From Synergistaceae bacterium (lineage in GTDB: Bacteria; Synergistota; Synergistia; Synergistales; Aminobacteriaceae), in NCBI GenBank assembly GCA_031289165.1, contig JAITPZ010000214.1, positions 1 through 8,497 on the forward strand: a DNA stretch of 8,497 nt, read 5' to 3'. Positions 1 to 6,041 of this stretch are shown here, piece after piece. The notes beneath the pieces were generated by a model. It did not search any database, was not told where the DNA came from, and saw only the letters and a program-made list of their open reading frames with translations. Made by a program: the position numbers and the translations under genes. Positions within the stretch are counted from its first letter, which is position 1. The number at the start of each line of letters is the position of its first letter.

Positions 1-507
1 GATCGTATTGATCAGTCCGACTCCGGGCCCGGTTCCGGACCTGTCGGGCAGCAACAGTTCCGTCAGGCGCACGGGAATGATCCATCCCACGAGCGTCAGG
101 CACACCATCTGGTAGAGGCCGTTGGCAAAAAATCCCAGAATGATGCCCGTGATCATCTCCCTGCCCTTGGCCCTGTTGAAGAGCGCCCCGACGAGGCGGC
201 CGAAGAGAATCGAGAGCGGAATGGAAAGCACGGCGGTGAGCAGGATTCCGGCCAGCCCCGTCCACCGGAGGTTGACGACGATGATAAAGGCAAACTGTGC
301 GGCCATGGCCCCGAGGACGATCCCGAAGTTCAGCCCCATCCCCGCCAGAACGGGGACGATCAGGGAAATCACCAGAAACGAGTTTCGCGCGAGGCGCGTG
401 ACGATCTCATTGACGAGAAAGGGCCACGCCAGGCCGGAATAAAAGGCCCCCACGCCGCAGAGCGCCACGAAAAAAAGCGGGACGACGTTGTTGCGCAGGA
501 CTTTCAC
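1..507 (-). CDS. ABC importer permease, second subunit (partial, C-terminus beyond left edge)
   Basis: The reading frame starts at a GTG (507-505) and stays open for 169 codons to the window edge, so the stop and the rest of the gene are missing. The protein starts MKVLRNNVVPLFF and is very hydrophobic, with at least four likely membrane helices. It carries the segments LAGMGLNFGIVLGAMA and FNRAKGREMITG, which match the corresponding parts of the upstream permease (QAGMGPNFALPLG and LNRIKGQEMTVG), so the two are paralogous halves of a heterodimeric channel. This pattern fits the branched-chain/ribose/nucleoside permease family (BPD_transp_2, PF02653). The start is well supported: AAAGGAGG lies 7 nt upstream, and the GTG overlaps the stop of the preceding gene as GTGA, implying translational coupling. 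Substrate is not readable from the sequence; nucleosides or simple sugars are the usual cargo of this class. Role in the inner membrane is inferred from the family. Confidence 0.87.
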   Translation of the reverse strand, partial: MKVLRNNVVPLFFVALCGVGAFYSGLAWPFLVNEIVTRLARNSFLVISLIVPVLAGMGLNFGIVLGAMAAQFAFIIVVNLRWTGLAGILLTAVLSIPLSILFGRLVGALFNRAKGREMITGIILGFFANGLYQMVCLTLVGWIIPVRLTELLLPDRSGTGPGVGLINTI

Positions 508-1562
508 GCGCGCGCCTCCTTTCGCGTTAGGGCGTACAGAATGATTCCATTGCTGATGACGATGCGCAGAATTTCCGACATGTTATCGCTGAATACGAGG
601 TTGGCGACGGGCATGGAGACCACGAGCACGGATTGAAAAAGGAAATTTCCGATCAGGACGTTGGCGACGGTGATGCGATTCATGGACGCTCCGCCGATCA
701 GGACGGACGCCACGGCGAAAAACGCCATGAAGAGCGGGGCCTGATAAAGCTGCAGAAATCCGAAACTCTGGGCGTAAACCAGCATACCCGCGGCGGCCAG
801 CGCGTTGGAAAGGATTGAAGCGACCGTGCGGTACCTGTCGATCCGAAGTCCAATGGCGTGGGCAAACCGGGGATTGCTGCCCACGGCGGTCATGGCAATG
901 CCCGTTTTGGAGCGCAGAAACGCCTTCATCAAAATACAGGCCAGAAGAAAGCAAAGCAGCGTTCCCGTCGGGATGACGACCCCGTGAACCTCGACGCGCC
1001 AGAGGTTATCCAGAATTTTTTCGTACCACCCCGCGAGGGAAATCGTGTTGCGCAGCCCGGTGCCGCCGTAGGCCCAGATCATCTCCGGCTCCGAGTACGG
1101 CGCAAGGGTCCAGAAAATGCACATCAGAGACACAACGGAAAAACCGCAGTAGGTCCCCACGGTCATTTCCTGCCCCTTGATGCGGTTCAGCAGCAATGCG
1201 TAAAGCCAGCCCGCGACGCCTCCCAGAAGAACTGCAAGGGAAAGCGCGAGCAGGAAAGAGGGCCAGCCTCTCAGCCCCGCCTCGATCGCCATCGTCCCCC
1301 CCAGCAGCCCGCAGACGATGCCGAGGGGCAGGGCGAAGTTGGGCCCCATTCCCGCCTGAATCGTGGGGATCATGGCAAGCGCAAGAATCCCGTTCATCCC
1401 GAAACGGGTCAGCATGCTGGAAAGCAGCTGGTCCATCGGAAGGCCGAGGAAGAACGCCTGTATCAGGAGAAAGGCGAGAAAGCAGACGATGATCGAGCGC
1501 GCCATCCCAAAATCGCGCAGGGTTCTCGTAAAAAAGCCCTTTTCTCCGTCCGGGATGTCCAT
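504..1562 (-). CDS. ABC importer permease, first subunit (nucleoside/simple-sugar class)
   Basis: A 352-residue polytopic membrane protein of the BPD_transp_2 type, with roughly 8-10 hydrophobic segments (for example about residues 22-41, 76-95, 101-125, 196-216, 248-268, 303-322 and 332-347). Seen motifs are QAGMGPNFALPLG, LNRIKGQEMTVG and, at about 228-240, GSNPRFAHAIGLR. The last is the cytoplasmic loop that in this family couples to the ATPase. It would form the channel with the downstream permease, powered by the upstream ATPase. Two starts are possible: GTG at 1565 (4-base overlap with the ATPase stop) or ATG at 1562 (TGATG, 1-base overlap). I chose the ATG because the GGAGG upstream sits 7 nt away, versus 4 nt for the GTG. 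The gene ends inside the start of the next permease (GTGA). The substrate is unknown; YufP/NupP-like nucleoside permeases and sugar permeases are the closest family matches by motif. Confidence 0.9.
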   Translation of the reverse strand: MDIPDGEKGFFTRTLRDFGMARSIIVCFLAFLLIQAFFLGLPMDQLLSSMLTRFGMNGILALAMIPTIQAGMGPNFALPLGIVCGLLGGTMAIEAGLRGWPSFLLALSLAVLLGGVAGWLYALLLNRIKGQEMTVGTYCGFSVVSLMCIFWTLAPYSEPEMIWAYGGTGLRNTISLAGWYEKILDNLWRVEVHGVVIPTGTLLCFLLACILMKAFLRSKTGIAMTAVGSNPRFAHAIGLRIDRYRTVASILSNALAAAGMLVYAQSFGFLQLYQAPLFMAFFAVASVLIGGASMNRITVANVLIGNFLFQSVLVVSMPVANLVFSDNMSEILRIVISNGIILYALTRKEARA

Positions 1563-3166
1563 CACGCGGCCTCCTTCTTTTTTTCACCGGCCATCAGAAG
1601 CCCCAGTTCCACGTTGGAGACGTCCCAGGGGACGATTCCCTGCACCTGTCCTCTGTACACCACGACGATACGGTCGCACGTGGAGCGCAGTTCCGCGAGT
1701 TCGGAGGAGGTCACGACGACCGTGACGCCCCGCTCGAAGTTGAGGCGGCGCAGAAGCTCGAGAACGAGTTCCCTGGCCCCAATGTCGATGCCCCGCGTGG
1801 GTTCGGAGACGAACAACAGATCCGGCGAGAGCGTCAGCGCCCCGGCGATACAGACCTTCTGCTGGTTTCCTCCGGACAGGCGCCTCACGCGCTGCGCCGG
1901 TCCGGTGCAGCGAATGTCGAGAGCTTCGATCATCTTTTTTGTATGGGCTCGAATGGCGGCGGAATCCGCGAAGGAGAACCCCATGAAACTCCTCAAAAAA
2001 CCGCCCTGCGCCTGCATGGCTCTGACGGTGACGTTATCCTCGACGGACTGGTCCAGCAGCAGGCCAAGACCCCGTCGATCCTCGGAGACGAGTGCCATGC
2101 GCGCGGCCATGGCCGAGGCGGCGTCATTCAGCGGAACGGGGCGTCCGTCCTTCCGGACCGAACCCTGCGCCGGATAAAGCCCCATGACGCCATTGGCGAT
2201 TCCGAGCTTGCCCTGCCCGGCCAGCCCGGCGATGCCGAGAATTTCCCCCCGCCTTACCTCCAGGCTGACGTCCGAGACGTTTTCGCCCGGCATACGGACC
2301 GAAAGGTTTTCCACCTTCAGAATGACGTCCGCCGCGGCCTCTCGGCGCGCGGGTCGCTCGGAGGCCGCCAGCCTGCGGCCGACCATCATTTCCGCCATGC
2401 TCCCCGCATCCAGCTCTCCCCGCGTCAGGCGTCCCGCGACCTCGCCGTCCCGCATCACCGTGACGTGTTCCGAGACGGACGCCACCTCCCCCAGTCGATG
2501 TGAAATGAACAGGATGGCGATTCCCTTTGCCGCCAAGCCGCGCATCGCCGCCAGCAGCGTTTCGGCCTCCGATTCGGTCAAAACCGCCGTGGGCTCGTCC
2601 AGAACCAGCAGCCTGACCTTCGATTTATCCAGTTCCCGCGCGATCTCCACAAACTGCATGTGGCCGACCGGCAGATCGCGAACGGGCGTCATCTCGTCGA
2701 TGGAGGTTGAAAGAGACGAAAGCGCGGCCCGGACGTCCCTTTTCATGGTCGGATAATCCAGGGTCTCGAGCTTTTTTCCGGTTTTGCCAAAGCCCCAAAA
2801 AATTCGGCTGATCGGGTTGGGTTTTGTGGATTCGCGGTTCAGCTTCACGTTTTCCAGGACGTTGAAGCCCGGAAGCAGGACAAACTCCTGGTGAACCATC
2901 CCAATACCCAGGTTCATCGCCTCTTTGGGCGTCGATATGCTGACGGCCCTGCCGTCAAGGATAACCTCTCCCTTAAACCCGCCGCTTTCATGAATGACCG
3001 GCATCCCAAAAAGAATGTTCATCAGGGTCGATTTTCCGGCGCCGTTCTCGCCGATCAGGGAGTGAATTTCTCCCTCCTCCACGGCGAACGACACGTTCTT
3101 CAACACCCTGTTTCCGGAGTAGTCTTTGGTGATGCCGCGCATTTCCAGTACCGTTTTCCCTGTCAC
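1562..3166 (-). CDS. ABC importer ATP-binding protein, duplicated ATPase (sugar/nucleoside class)
   Basis: A 534-residue protein with two tandem ABC domains, the layout of RbsA/MglA and of the YufO/NupO nucleoside-import ATPases. Domain 1: Walker A GENGAGKST (39-47), Q-loop MVHQE (Q93), signature LPVGHMQ (165-171), Walker B LLVLDE (186-191), H-loop ISHR (H223). Domain 2: degenerate Walker A GLAGQGKLG (about 314-322), intact signature LSGGNQQ (430-436), Walker B region LLFVSEPTRGID (450-461) and VVTSSEL in place of the H-loop. A catalytically weak second domain is normal in this family. The frame is open up to 3379, but that leader (Cys- and Trp-containing, unlike the family) crosses the predicted promoter. 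Homologues begin a few residues before the LEMRGITK segment, so GTG 3166 is preferred, with GGCGGG 7 nt upstream. The first gene of a coupled operon with the two permeases. Confidence 0.92.
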   Translation of the reverse strand: MTGKTVLEMRGITKDYSGNRVLKNVSFAVEEGEIHSLIGENGAGKSTLMNILFGMPVIHESGGFKGEVILDGRAVSISTPKEAMNLGIGMVHQEFVLLPGFNVLENVKLNRESTKPNPISRIFWGFGKTGKKLETLDYPTMKRDVRAALSSLSTSIDEMTPVRDLPVGHMQFVEIARELDKSKVRLLVLDEPTAVLTESEAETLLAAMRGLAAKGIAILFISHRLGEVASVSEHVTVMRDGEVAGRLTRGELDAGSMAEMMVGRRLAASERPARREAAADVILKVENLSVRMPGENVSDVSLEVRRGEILGIAGLAGQGKLGIANGVMGLYPAQGSVRKDGRPVPLNDAASAMAARMALVSEDRRGLGLLLDQSVEDNVTVRAMQAQGGFLRSFMGFSFADSAAIRAHTKKMIEALDIRCTGPAQRVRRLSGGNQQKVCIAGALTLSPDLLFVSEPTRGIDIGARELVLELLRRLNFERGVTVVVTSSELAELRSTCDRIVVVYRGQVQGIVPWDVSNVELGLLMAGEKKKEAA

Positions 3167-3317
3167 CGGGACACCCGCCTTCCAGAGTGGGGATAGTTGT
3201 TCAAACTTCGCACATGCCAGGTAAGGCCATACCCTGAAAACCCAACAATTACCGGCAATAAAAAAGTGGCATGGAGTCCTCGCCCCGGAGAGAATCTTCA
3301 CTTCATCGCAAACGTAT
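3167..3317 (-). other. Untranslated leader of the ABC operon with a weak hairpin
   Basis: About 150 nt lie between the predicted transcription start and the ATPase GTG. An imperfect inverted repeat at 3218-3236 (minus-strand arms CAGG-G-TA and TA-CCTG around TGGCCT) could form a 6-bp bulged hairpin. A T-run (minus-strand TTTTTT, 3261-3266) is present, but I see no stable stem directly before it, so an attenuator is not supported. Because importers of this class are sometimes under purine riboswitches, I looked for a purine-riboswitch core and did not recognise one. Confidence 0.3.
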
Positions 3318-3340
3318 GTACATATTATACCGGGGCCCCG
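3315..3340. repeat. Two perfect 10-bp palindromes bracketing the ABC operon -10 element
   Basis: TATGTACATA occupies 3315-3324 and CGGGGCCCCG occupies 3331-3340; each is its own reverse complement. The first overlaps the expected transcription start and the edge of the -10, the second lies in the -35/-10 spacer. Sites in these positions could bind a repressor. A 10-bp palindrome is expected by chance several times in a window of this size, so only the placement is suggestive. The two palindromes differ in sequence, so they would not be two copies of one operator. Confidence 0.35.
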
Positions 3341-3352
3341 CAAGTTTAACAG
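3324..3352 (-). promoter_or_regulatory. Predicted sigma-70-type promoter of the ABC importer operon
   Basis: On the minus strand a perfect TATAAT (3329-3324) is preceded, after 17 bp, by CTGTTA (3352-3347), which matches three of six positions of TTGACA. Transcription would begin near 3317, giving an untranslated leader of about 150 nt before the GTG start at 3166. The promoter overlaps the open frame upstream of the ATPase, which argues against the longer ATPase start. The spacer contains a perfect 10-bp palindrome and the start region a second one (listed separately). Confidence 0.55.
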
Positions 3353-3412
3353 TTGAGCGGAAGAAAACAACGTAAACATTCAAGCCCTCAGCTCTGGACA
3401 AAGGAAAAAATA

Positions 3413-3496
3413 ATGGTGATAAGGGAGGCGAAAGTCGTGACGGATTTTCGGTTTAAGGCGATTATTGAGGTGTTGATTGAGCTGGTCAGGTCCTGA
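3413..3496 (+). CDS. Candidate small ORF encoding a short amphipathic peptide (19-27 residues)
   Basis: An ATG at 3413 opens 27 codons ending in TGA at 3494-3496; an internal GTG at 3437 gives the 19-residue version MTDFRFKAIIEVLIELVRS. The GTG has the better context: GGGAGG followed by an 8-nt gap. The ATG has a weaker AAGGA about 7-8 nt upstream. The C-terminal part alternates aliphatic residues (I, V, L) with charged ones (K, E, E, R) in a way that would give an amphipathic helix. A GC-rich hairpin terminator follows 23 nt after the stop, so SD, ORF and terminator form a compact unit. No convincing plus-strand promoter was found, although the AT-rich stretch at 3321-3330 also reads TATTAT on the plus strand. 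I do not recognise the peptide. It could be a real small protein, a leader peptide, or chance coding in a non-coding RNA. Confidence 0.4.
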   Translation: MVIREAKVVTDFRFKAIIEVLIELVRS

Positions 3497-3519
3497 GCAG
3501 CTGTGGTTTTAATTTAACA

Positions 3520-3553
3520 AGCCCCCCGGCTCCGGCCAGGGGGCTGTTGTTTC
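3520..3553. terminator. GC-rich hairpin terminator, possibly bidirectional
   Basis: AGCCCCC (3520-3526) pairs perfectly with GGGGGCT (3539-3545) around a 12-nt loop. On the plus strand it is followed by GTTGTTTCT, a moderate U-tract. On the minus strand it is followed by TGTTAAATT, a weaker tract. It lies 23 nt after the small ORF stop and 12 nt after the amidohydrolase stop, between convergent transcripts, so it probably serves both. Confidence 0.7.
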
Positions 3554-3557
3554 TAGG

Positions 3558-5171
3558 TTACTCGAAGGACGTGCTTCGCCATGTGACACGTCCGCCGCAC
3601 AGCGTCATCGCCACGTCGATATCGTGAAGCTCCTGAGGAGCGACCAGGAAGGGGTCCTGCTCCAGAACGACCAGGTCGGCGTCCTGTCCCTCCCGGATCT
3701 CTCCGCGACGTCTCTCGCTGTTTCCATGCCACGCTCCGCCCCAGGTGTAAAGGGACAGGGCCTCGGCGACGGAAAGCTTTTGCTCGGGCGCCCAACCGCC
3801 CTCGGGCTCGTCGTTCAAGTCCTGCCTCGTGACGGCCGCGTGAATGCCGTTCAGGGGACGCAGATCCTCCACGGGGGCGTCCGAACCGCCCGACAGCACG
3901 ATGCCCCGGCGCAGCATGGACTTCCAGCGGTAGCTGCCTGCGGCCTTTTCCTCACCCAGATGGGCAATAGCCATCTCCCGATCGGAGGGGACGAAGCAGG
4001 GCTGCACGGCCGCACCCACGTGAAGGGCTTTCATCCGGTCCAGTTGCCGGTCGTCGGCGATCTGGGCGTGAACGATCAGGTGACGGGCCAGGCTCGGGCG
4101 CGCCCTCTCCGCGGCATCGAATGCCTCGAGGCACATGTCGAGGGCTCCGTCGCCGATGGCGTGCGTGGCGACCTGCATACCCGACGAATGGGCGGTCGCG
4201 ATCATATCGTTCAGCTCATGCTGATCGAAAACGGCGACTCCGCGGTCTCCCGGGCTGTCGAAGTAGTCCTCGCGCAAAAGCGCGGTGCGCCCTCCCAGCG
4301 AGCCGTCGGTCAGCAGTTTGAGCGGGCCGACCTGATAAAATGGCGAGCCGTCGCCAGTCCGCCATCCCTCCGAGAGAAAGTCGGTCAGCAGCTCCCGGGT
4401 GGGCAGCAAAAACTGCTGACGCACGCGAAACGGCAGCTTCCCCTCCCGCTCGGCGCCGCTGTAAAAGGCGTTGAGACGTCGAAAATCGTACTCGAAGGCT
4501 CCCATATCGTCCGTGTGCAGCTCAGTCAGGCCGAAGCCGGCCGCCAGCGGGCCGTATTTTTCGAGAAGGCGAAGCGCGTCCTCGTCTCCAAGTCCGGGCA
4601 TCCGCTCGTGGACCCAGGAAATCGCGCCCTCGGTGATGATGCCGTTGAGTTCTCCGCCGTCCAGCTCGAACGAGCCTCCCGCGATCCGCGTGTCCCGCGT
4701 AATACCCAGAAGCCGGATGGCCGCGGTGTTCAAAAGCGCAACGTGTCCACAGACCCGGGTCAGAAGAACCGGATTGCGGGGGACGATCTCGTCGATGTCG
4801 AAACGAACGGGCATACGCCCCTCGATCATATGCGTATGGTTCCAACCCCGCCCTCGGTACCATTCTCCTTCCGGCAGGGGCTGACTGCGAACGAACGCCT
4901 CGAGAGATTCGCGAAGATCCCCTATGGAGGCGCATCCGCTGAGGTCCAGAAGCTCCCGCGACTGCGCCCAGTTCATGAAGTGCAGGTGCGAGTCCACAAA
5001 TCCCGGGAACACGGATCGTCCCCTCAGGTCGATAAATTCGGCGTCCCTTTGCGGCAGGACGTCGGAAATAGCCCCCAGCTTCGCGATGCGGCCACCCTCA
5101 ATCAGCATGGCCTCCGCCATCCCCGGGGGGGTATGGATCCGTCCGTTGACAAGCACGATTTTACTGTACAT
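3558..5171 (-). CDS. YtcJ-like metal-dependent amidohydrolase (amidohydrolase family 3)
   Basis: A 537-residue protein with the usual length and order of amidohydrolase family 3 (PF07969; YtcJ / N-substituted formamide deformylase-like). Seen motifs: N-terminal beta-sandwich strand ending FPGFVDSHLHF with the metal-binding HxH (H62, H64); VGPLKLLTDGSLGG with K285, a candidate bridging carboxylated lysine; THAIGD (H337); VHAQI (H368); SGGSDAPVED (D431, catalytic/metal aspartate); and the C-terminal GEIREGQDADLVVLEQDPF strand that rebuilds the sandwich. No signal peptide is seen, so it is probably cytoplasmic. Members hydrolyse C-N bonds of amides, cyclic amides or similar compounds, and the substrate here cannot be assigned. 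GTG at 5177 is also in frame, but GGAGG lies 3 nt from it and 9 nt from the ATG at 5171, so the ATG is preferred. It is divergent from the thioesterase gene and ends 12 nt before the hairpin terminator. Confidence 0.92.
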   Translation of the reverse strand: MYSKIVLVNGRIHTPPGMAEAMLIEGGRIAKLGAISDVLPQRDAEFIDLRGRSVFPGFVDSHLHFMNWAQSRELLDLSGCASIGDLRESLEAFVRSQPLPEGEWYRGRGWNHTHMIEGRMPVRFDIDEIVPRNPVLLTRVCGHVALLNTAAIRLLGITRDTRIAGGSFELDGGELNGIITEGAISWVHERMPGLGDEDALRLLEKYGPLAAGFGLTELHTDDMGAFEYDFRRLNAFYSGAEREGKLPFRVRQQFLLPTRELLTDFLSEGWRTGDGSPFYQVGPLKLLTDGSLGGRTALLREDYFDSPGDRGVAVFDQHELNDMIATAHSSGMQVATHAIGDGALDMCLEAFDAAERARPSLARHLIVHAQIADDRQLDRMKALHVGAAVQPCFVPSDREMAIAHLGEEKAAGSYRWKSMLRRGIVLSGGSDAPVEDLRPLNGIHAAVTRQDLNDEPEGGWAPEQKLSVAEALSLYTWGGAWHGNSERRRGEIREGQDADLVVLEQDPFLVAPQELHDIDVAMTLCGGRVTWRSTSFE

Positions 5172-5215
5172 GCTCACCCGCCTCCTTCAGAGCGGTAGTG
5201 GTGATTACACAGGTG

Positions 5216-5221
5216 ATTATA
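5216..5221 (-). promoter_or_regulatory. Predicted -10 element of the amidohydrolase gene
   Basis: The minus strand reads TATAAT at 5221-5216, about 45 nt upstream of the ATG at 5171. At 16-18 bp upstream the sequence is GC-rich (CGCGCA or similar) with no likeness to TTGACA. The missing -35 falls inside the inverted repeat at 5222-5243, which would fit a promoter controlled by a bound activator or repressor; that part is inference. Confidence 0.45.
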
Positions 5222-5257
5222 GCGCAGGTTCGACGTCCTGCGCGGACGACGCCGTCC
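5222..5257. promoter_or_regulatory. Nested inverted repeats between divergent promoters, candidate operator
   Basis: A perfect dyad, GCGCAGG (5222-5228), 8-nt spacer, CCTGCGC (5237-5243), abuts the amidohydrolase -10. Two further perfect 5-bp repeats overlap or follow it: CGTCC (5234-5238) with GGACG (5244-5248), and that same GGACG with CGTCC (5253-5257). The region lies between the two TATAAT elements (5216-5221 and 5268-5273), so it would be upstream of both transcripts and act as DNA rather than RNA. A dimeric regulator is the simplest reading. Confidence 0.45.
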
Positions 5258-5267
5258 CGGTATTGTA

Positions 5268-5273
5268 TATAAT
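5268..5273 (+). promoter_or_regulatory. Predicted -10 element of the thioesterase gene
   Basis: TATAAT at 5268-5273 lies in an AT-rich stretch (TATTGTATATAATTGAAAAT) and would start transcription near 5280, about 39 nt before the GTG at 5319. No -35-like hexamer is found 16-18 bp upstream. That position falls in the GGACG/CGTCC repeats, which suggests dependence on a regulator. Confidence 0.45.
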
Positions 5274-5318
5274 TGAAAATAAAAAGCACTGGATAACCCG
5301 GGGAGGTCTCGGATAAAG

Positions 5319-5861
5319 GTGCGGGCATGGGAGAGCGAAATATATTATGAAGATTATTGTGGAAGGTTTGCGGGTGAAAAGTTACAGATGAAAAATTTGC
5401 GGATAATGGAAAAACTTCCGGGGTCTCCGGGTTGTTTTGTATGCGATAACGATGGAACGAACCCGCGTTCGCTGCATCTTCATCTGATGTGGGACGAGGA
5501 GAACGGGGAGGTCTGCGTGCCGTTCGAGCCCGACGAGACGTGGTGCGGCTACAGCGGCGTCGTGCACGGGGGAATACTGGCCTCGATATTCGACGACGCG
5601 ATGGGCTGGGCGATTCGCCGAAGCTGCGGCGAGTGGGTGGTTACGGCGGATTTTCACATTTGTTACCGCAAACCCGTGACGATCGGCAGAGCGTACACTG
5701 TCCGGGGCAGAGTGGAGCACCGGGGAGGTCGAAAGACGAAAACCGGCGCGTATCTGACTGACGCGAAAGGCGTCGTTTTTGCCGAGGCCGACGCGCTCTT
5801 CGTAAGCGGCGCCGAAATCGTTCCACAGGAAACAGAAAAACGAAATTCGAACGAAGAGTAG
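5319..5861 (+). CDS. PaaI-like hotdog-fold acyl-CoA thioesterase
   Basis: A 180-residue protein if started at GTG 5319. The core after about residue 30 is a single hotdog domain of the PaaI/4HBT type (PF03061). GCFVCDNDG (38-46) is the Cys-rich entry strand common in this subgroup. GVVHGGILASIFDDAMGWA (80-98) is the hotdog central helix, with the HGG loop (H83-G85) and acidic D92/D93 in the place of the catalytic acid. TADFHICYRKPV (109-120) is the next strand. Such enzymes hydrolyse acyl-CoA or aryl-CoA thioesters in the cytoplasm; the acyl group is unknown. The start is uncertain: GTG 5319 has GGGAGGT about 11 nt upstream, whereas ATG 5388 (weak GGTGA) or ATG 5406 would give proteins nearer the usual 130-155 residues. 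Residues 1-23 (Tyr/Glu-rich) look unlike the family. Transcribed divergently from the amidohydrolase. Confidence 0.85.
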   Translation: MRAWESEIYYEDYCGRFAGEKLQMKNLRIMEKLPGSPGCFVCDNDGTNPRSLHLHLMWDEENGEVCVPFEPDETWCGYSGVVHGGILASIFDDAMGWAIRRSCGEWVVTADFHICYRKPVTIGRAYTVRGRVEHRGGRKTKTGAYLTDAKGVVFAEADALFVSGAEIVPQETEKRNSNEE

Positions 5862-5912
5862 CGCCAGGTCTCATTCAGGCAGGCCTTCATTTTCGATCCG
5901 ACCGGTTTCCTT

Positions 5913-5988
5913 TTCGGAGAAATCGCGTCTTGTGCTATGATTGACCCGCAGAATTTGGCTGCGTCGGTGTGAATTCGACCTGTATAAT
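5913..5988 (+). promoter_or_regulatory. Two candidate promoters upstream of mazG
   Basis: Upstream candidate: TTCGGA (5913-5918), a 17-bp spacer and TATGAT (5936-5941), with a TG one base before the -10 (TGCTATGAT), an extended -10 arrangement. Downstream candidate: a perfect TATAAT at 5983-5988 with no clear -35. The latter would start transcription near 5995. That makes starts at 5988 or 5997 unlikely for mazG and favours the SD-preceded TTG at 6042. The rest of the 5862-5987 gap shows no convincing terminator for the thioesterase gene. Confidence 0.4.
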
Positions 5989-6031
5989 TGGCTCGTATGC
6001 GGCGGGTTCTGAATACGCGGGTGGAAGAGTT

Positions 6032-6036
6032 GGAGG
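6032..6036 (+). promoter_or_regulatory. Ribosome binding site that decides the mazG start
   Basis: GGAGG at 6032-6036 sits 5 nt before TTG 6042. The other in-frame starts (TTG 5988, ATG 5997, GTG 6021) have no comparable SD. Confidence 0.5.
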
Positions 6037-6041
6037 TTATT

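Noticed and set aside
858..2177. Long plus-strand open frame (439 codons) opposite the ATPase and first permease
   Set aside because: It lies antisense to two genes with clear family motifs, its product is low-complexity Arg/Pro/Ser-rich, and it has no recognisable domain. Long antisense frames are common in GC-rich coding DNA.
3167..3317. Possible purine riboswitch in the importer leader
   Set aside because: Considered because the importer is of the nucleoside type, but I see no conserved purine-aptamer core or a stem followed directly by a U-run.
3167..3379. Extended N-terminus for the ATPase from the upstream ATG at 3379
   Set aside because: The 71 extra residues are unlike the family, and they span a perfect TATAAT with a 17-bp spaced -35, so the region is more likely promoter and leader.
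3624..5198. Plus-strand open frame of 524 codons opposite the amidohydrolase
   Set aside because: It mirrors the amidohydrolase gene almost exactly. The opposite strand has all metal-binding motifs in order, so this frame is a GC-skew artefact.
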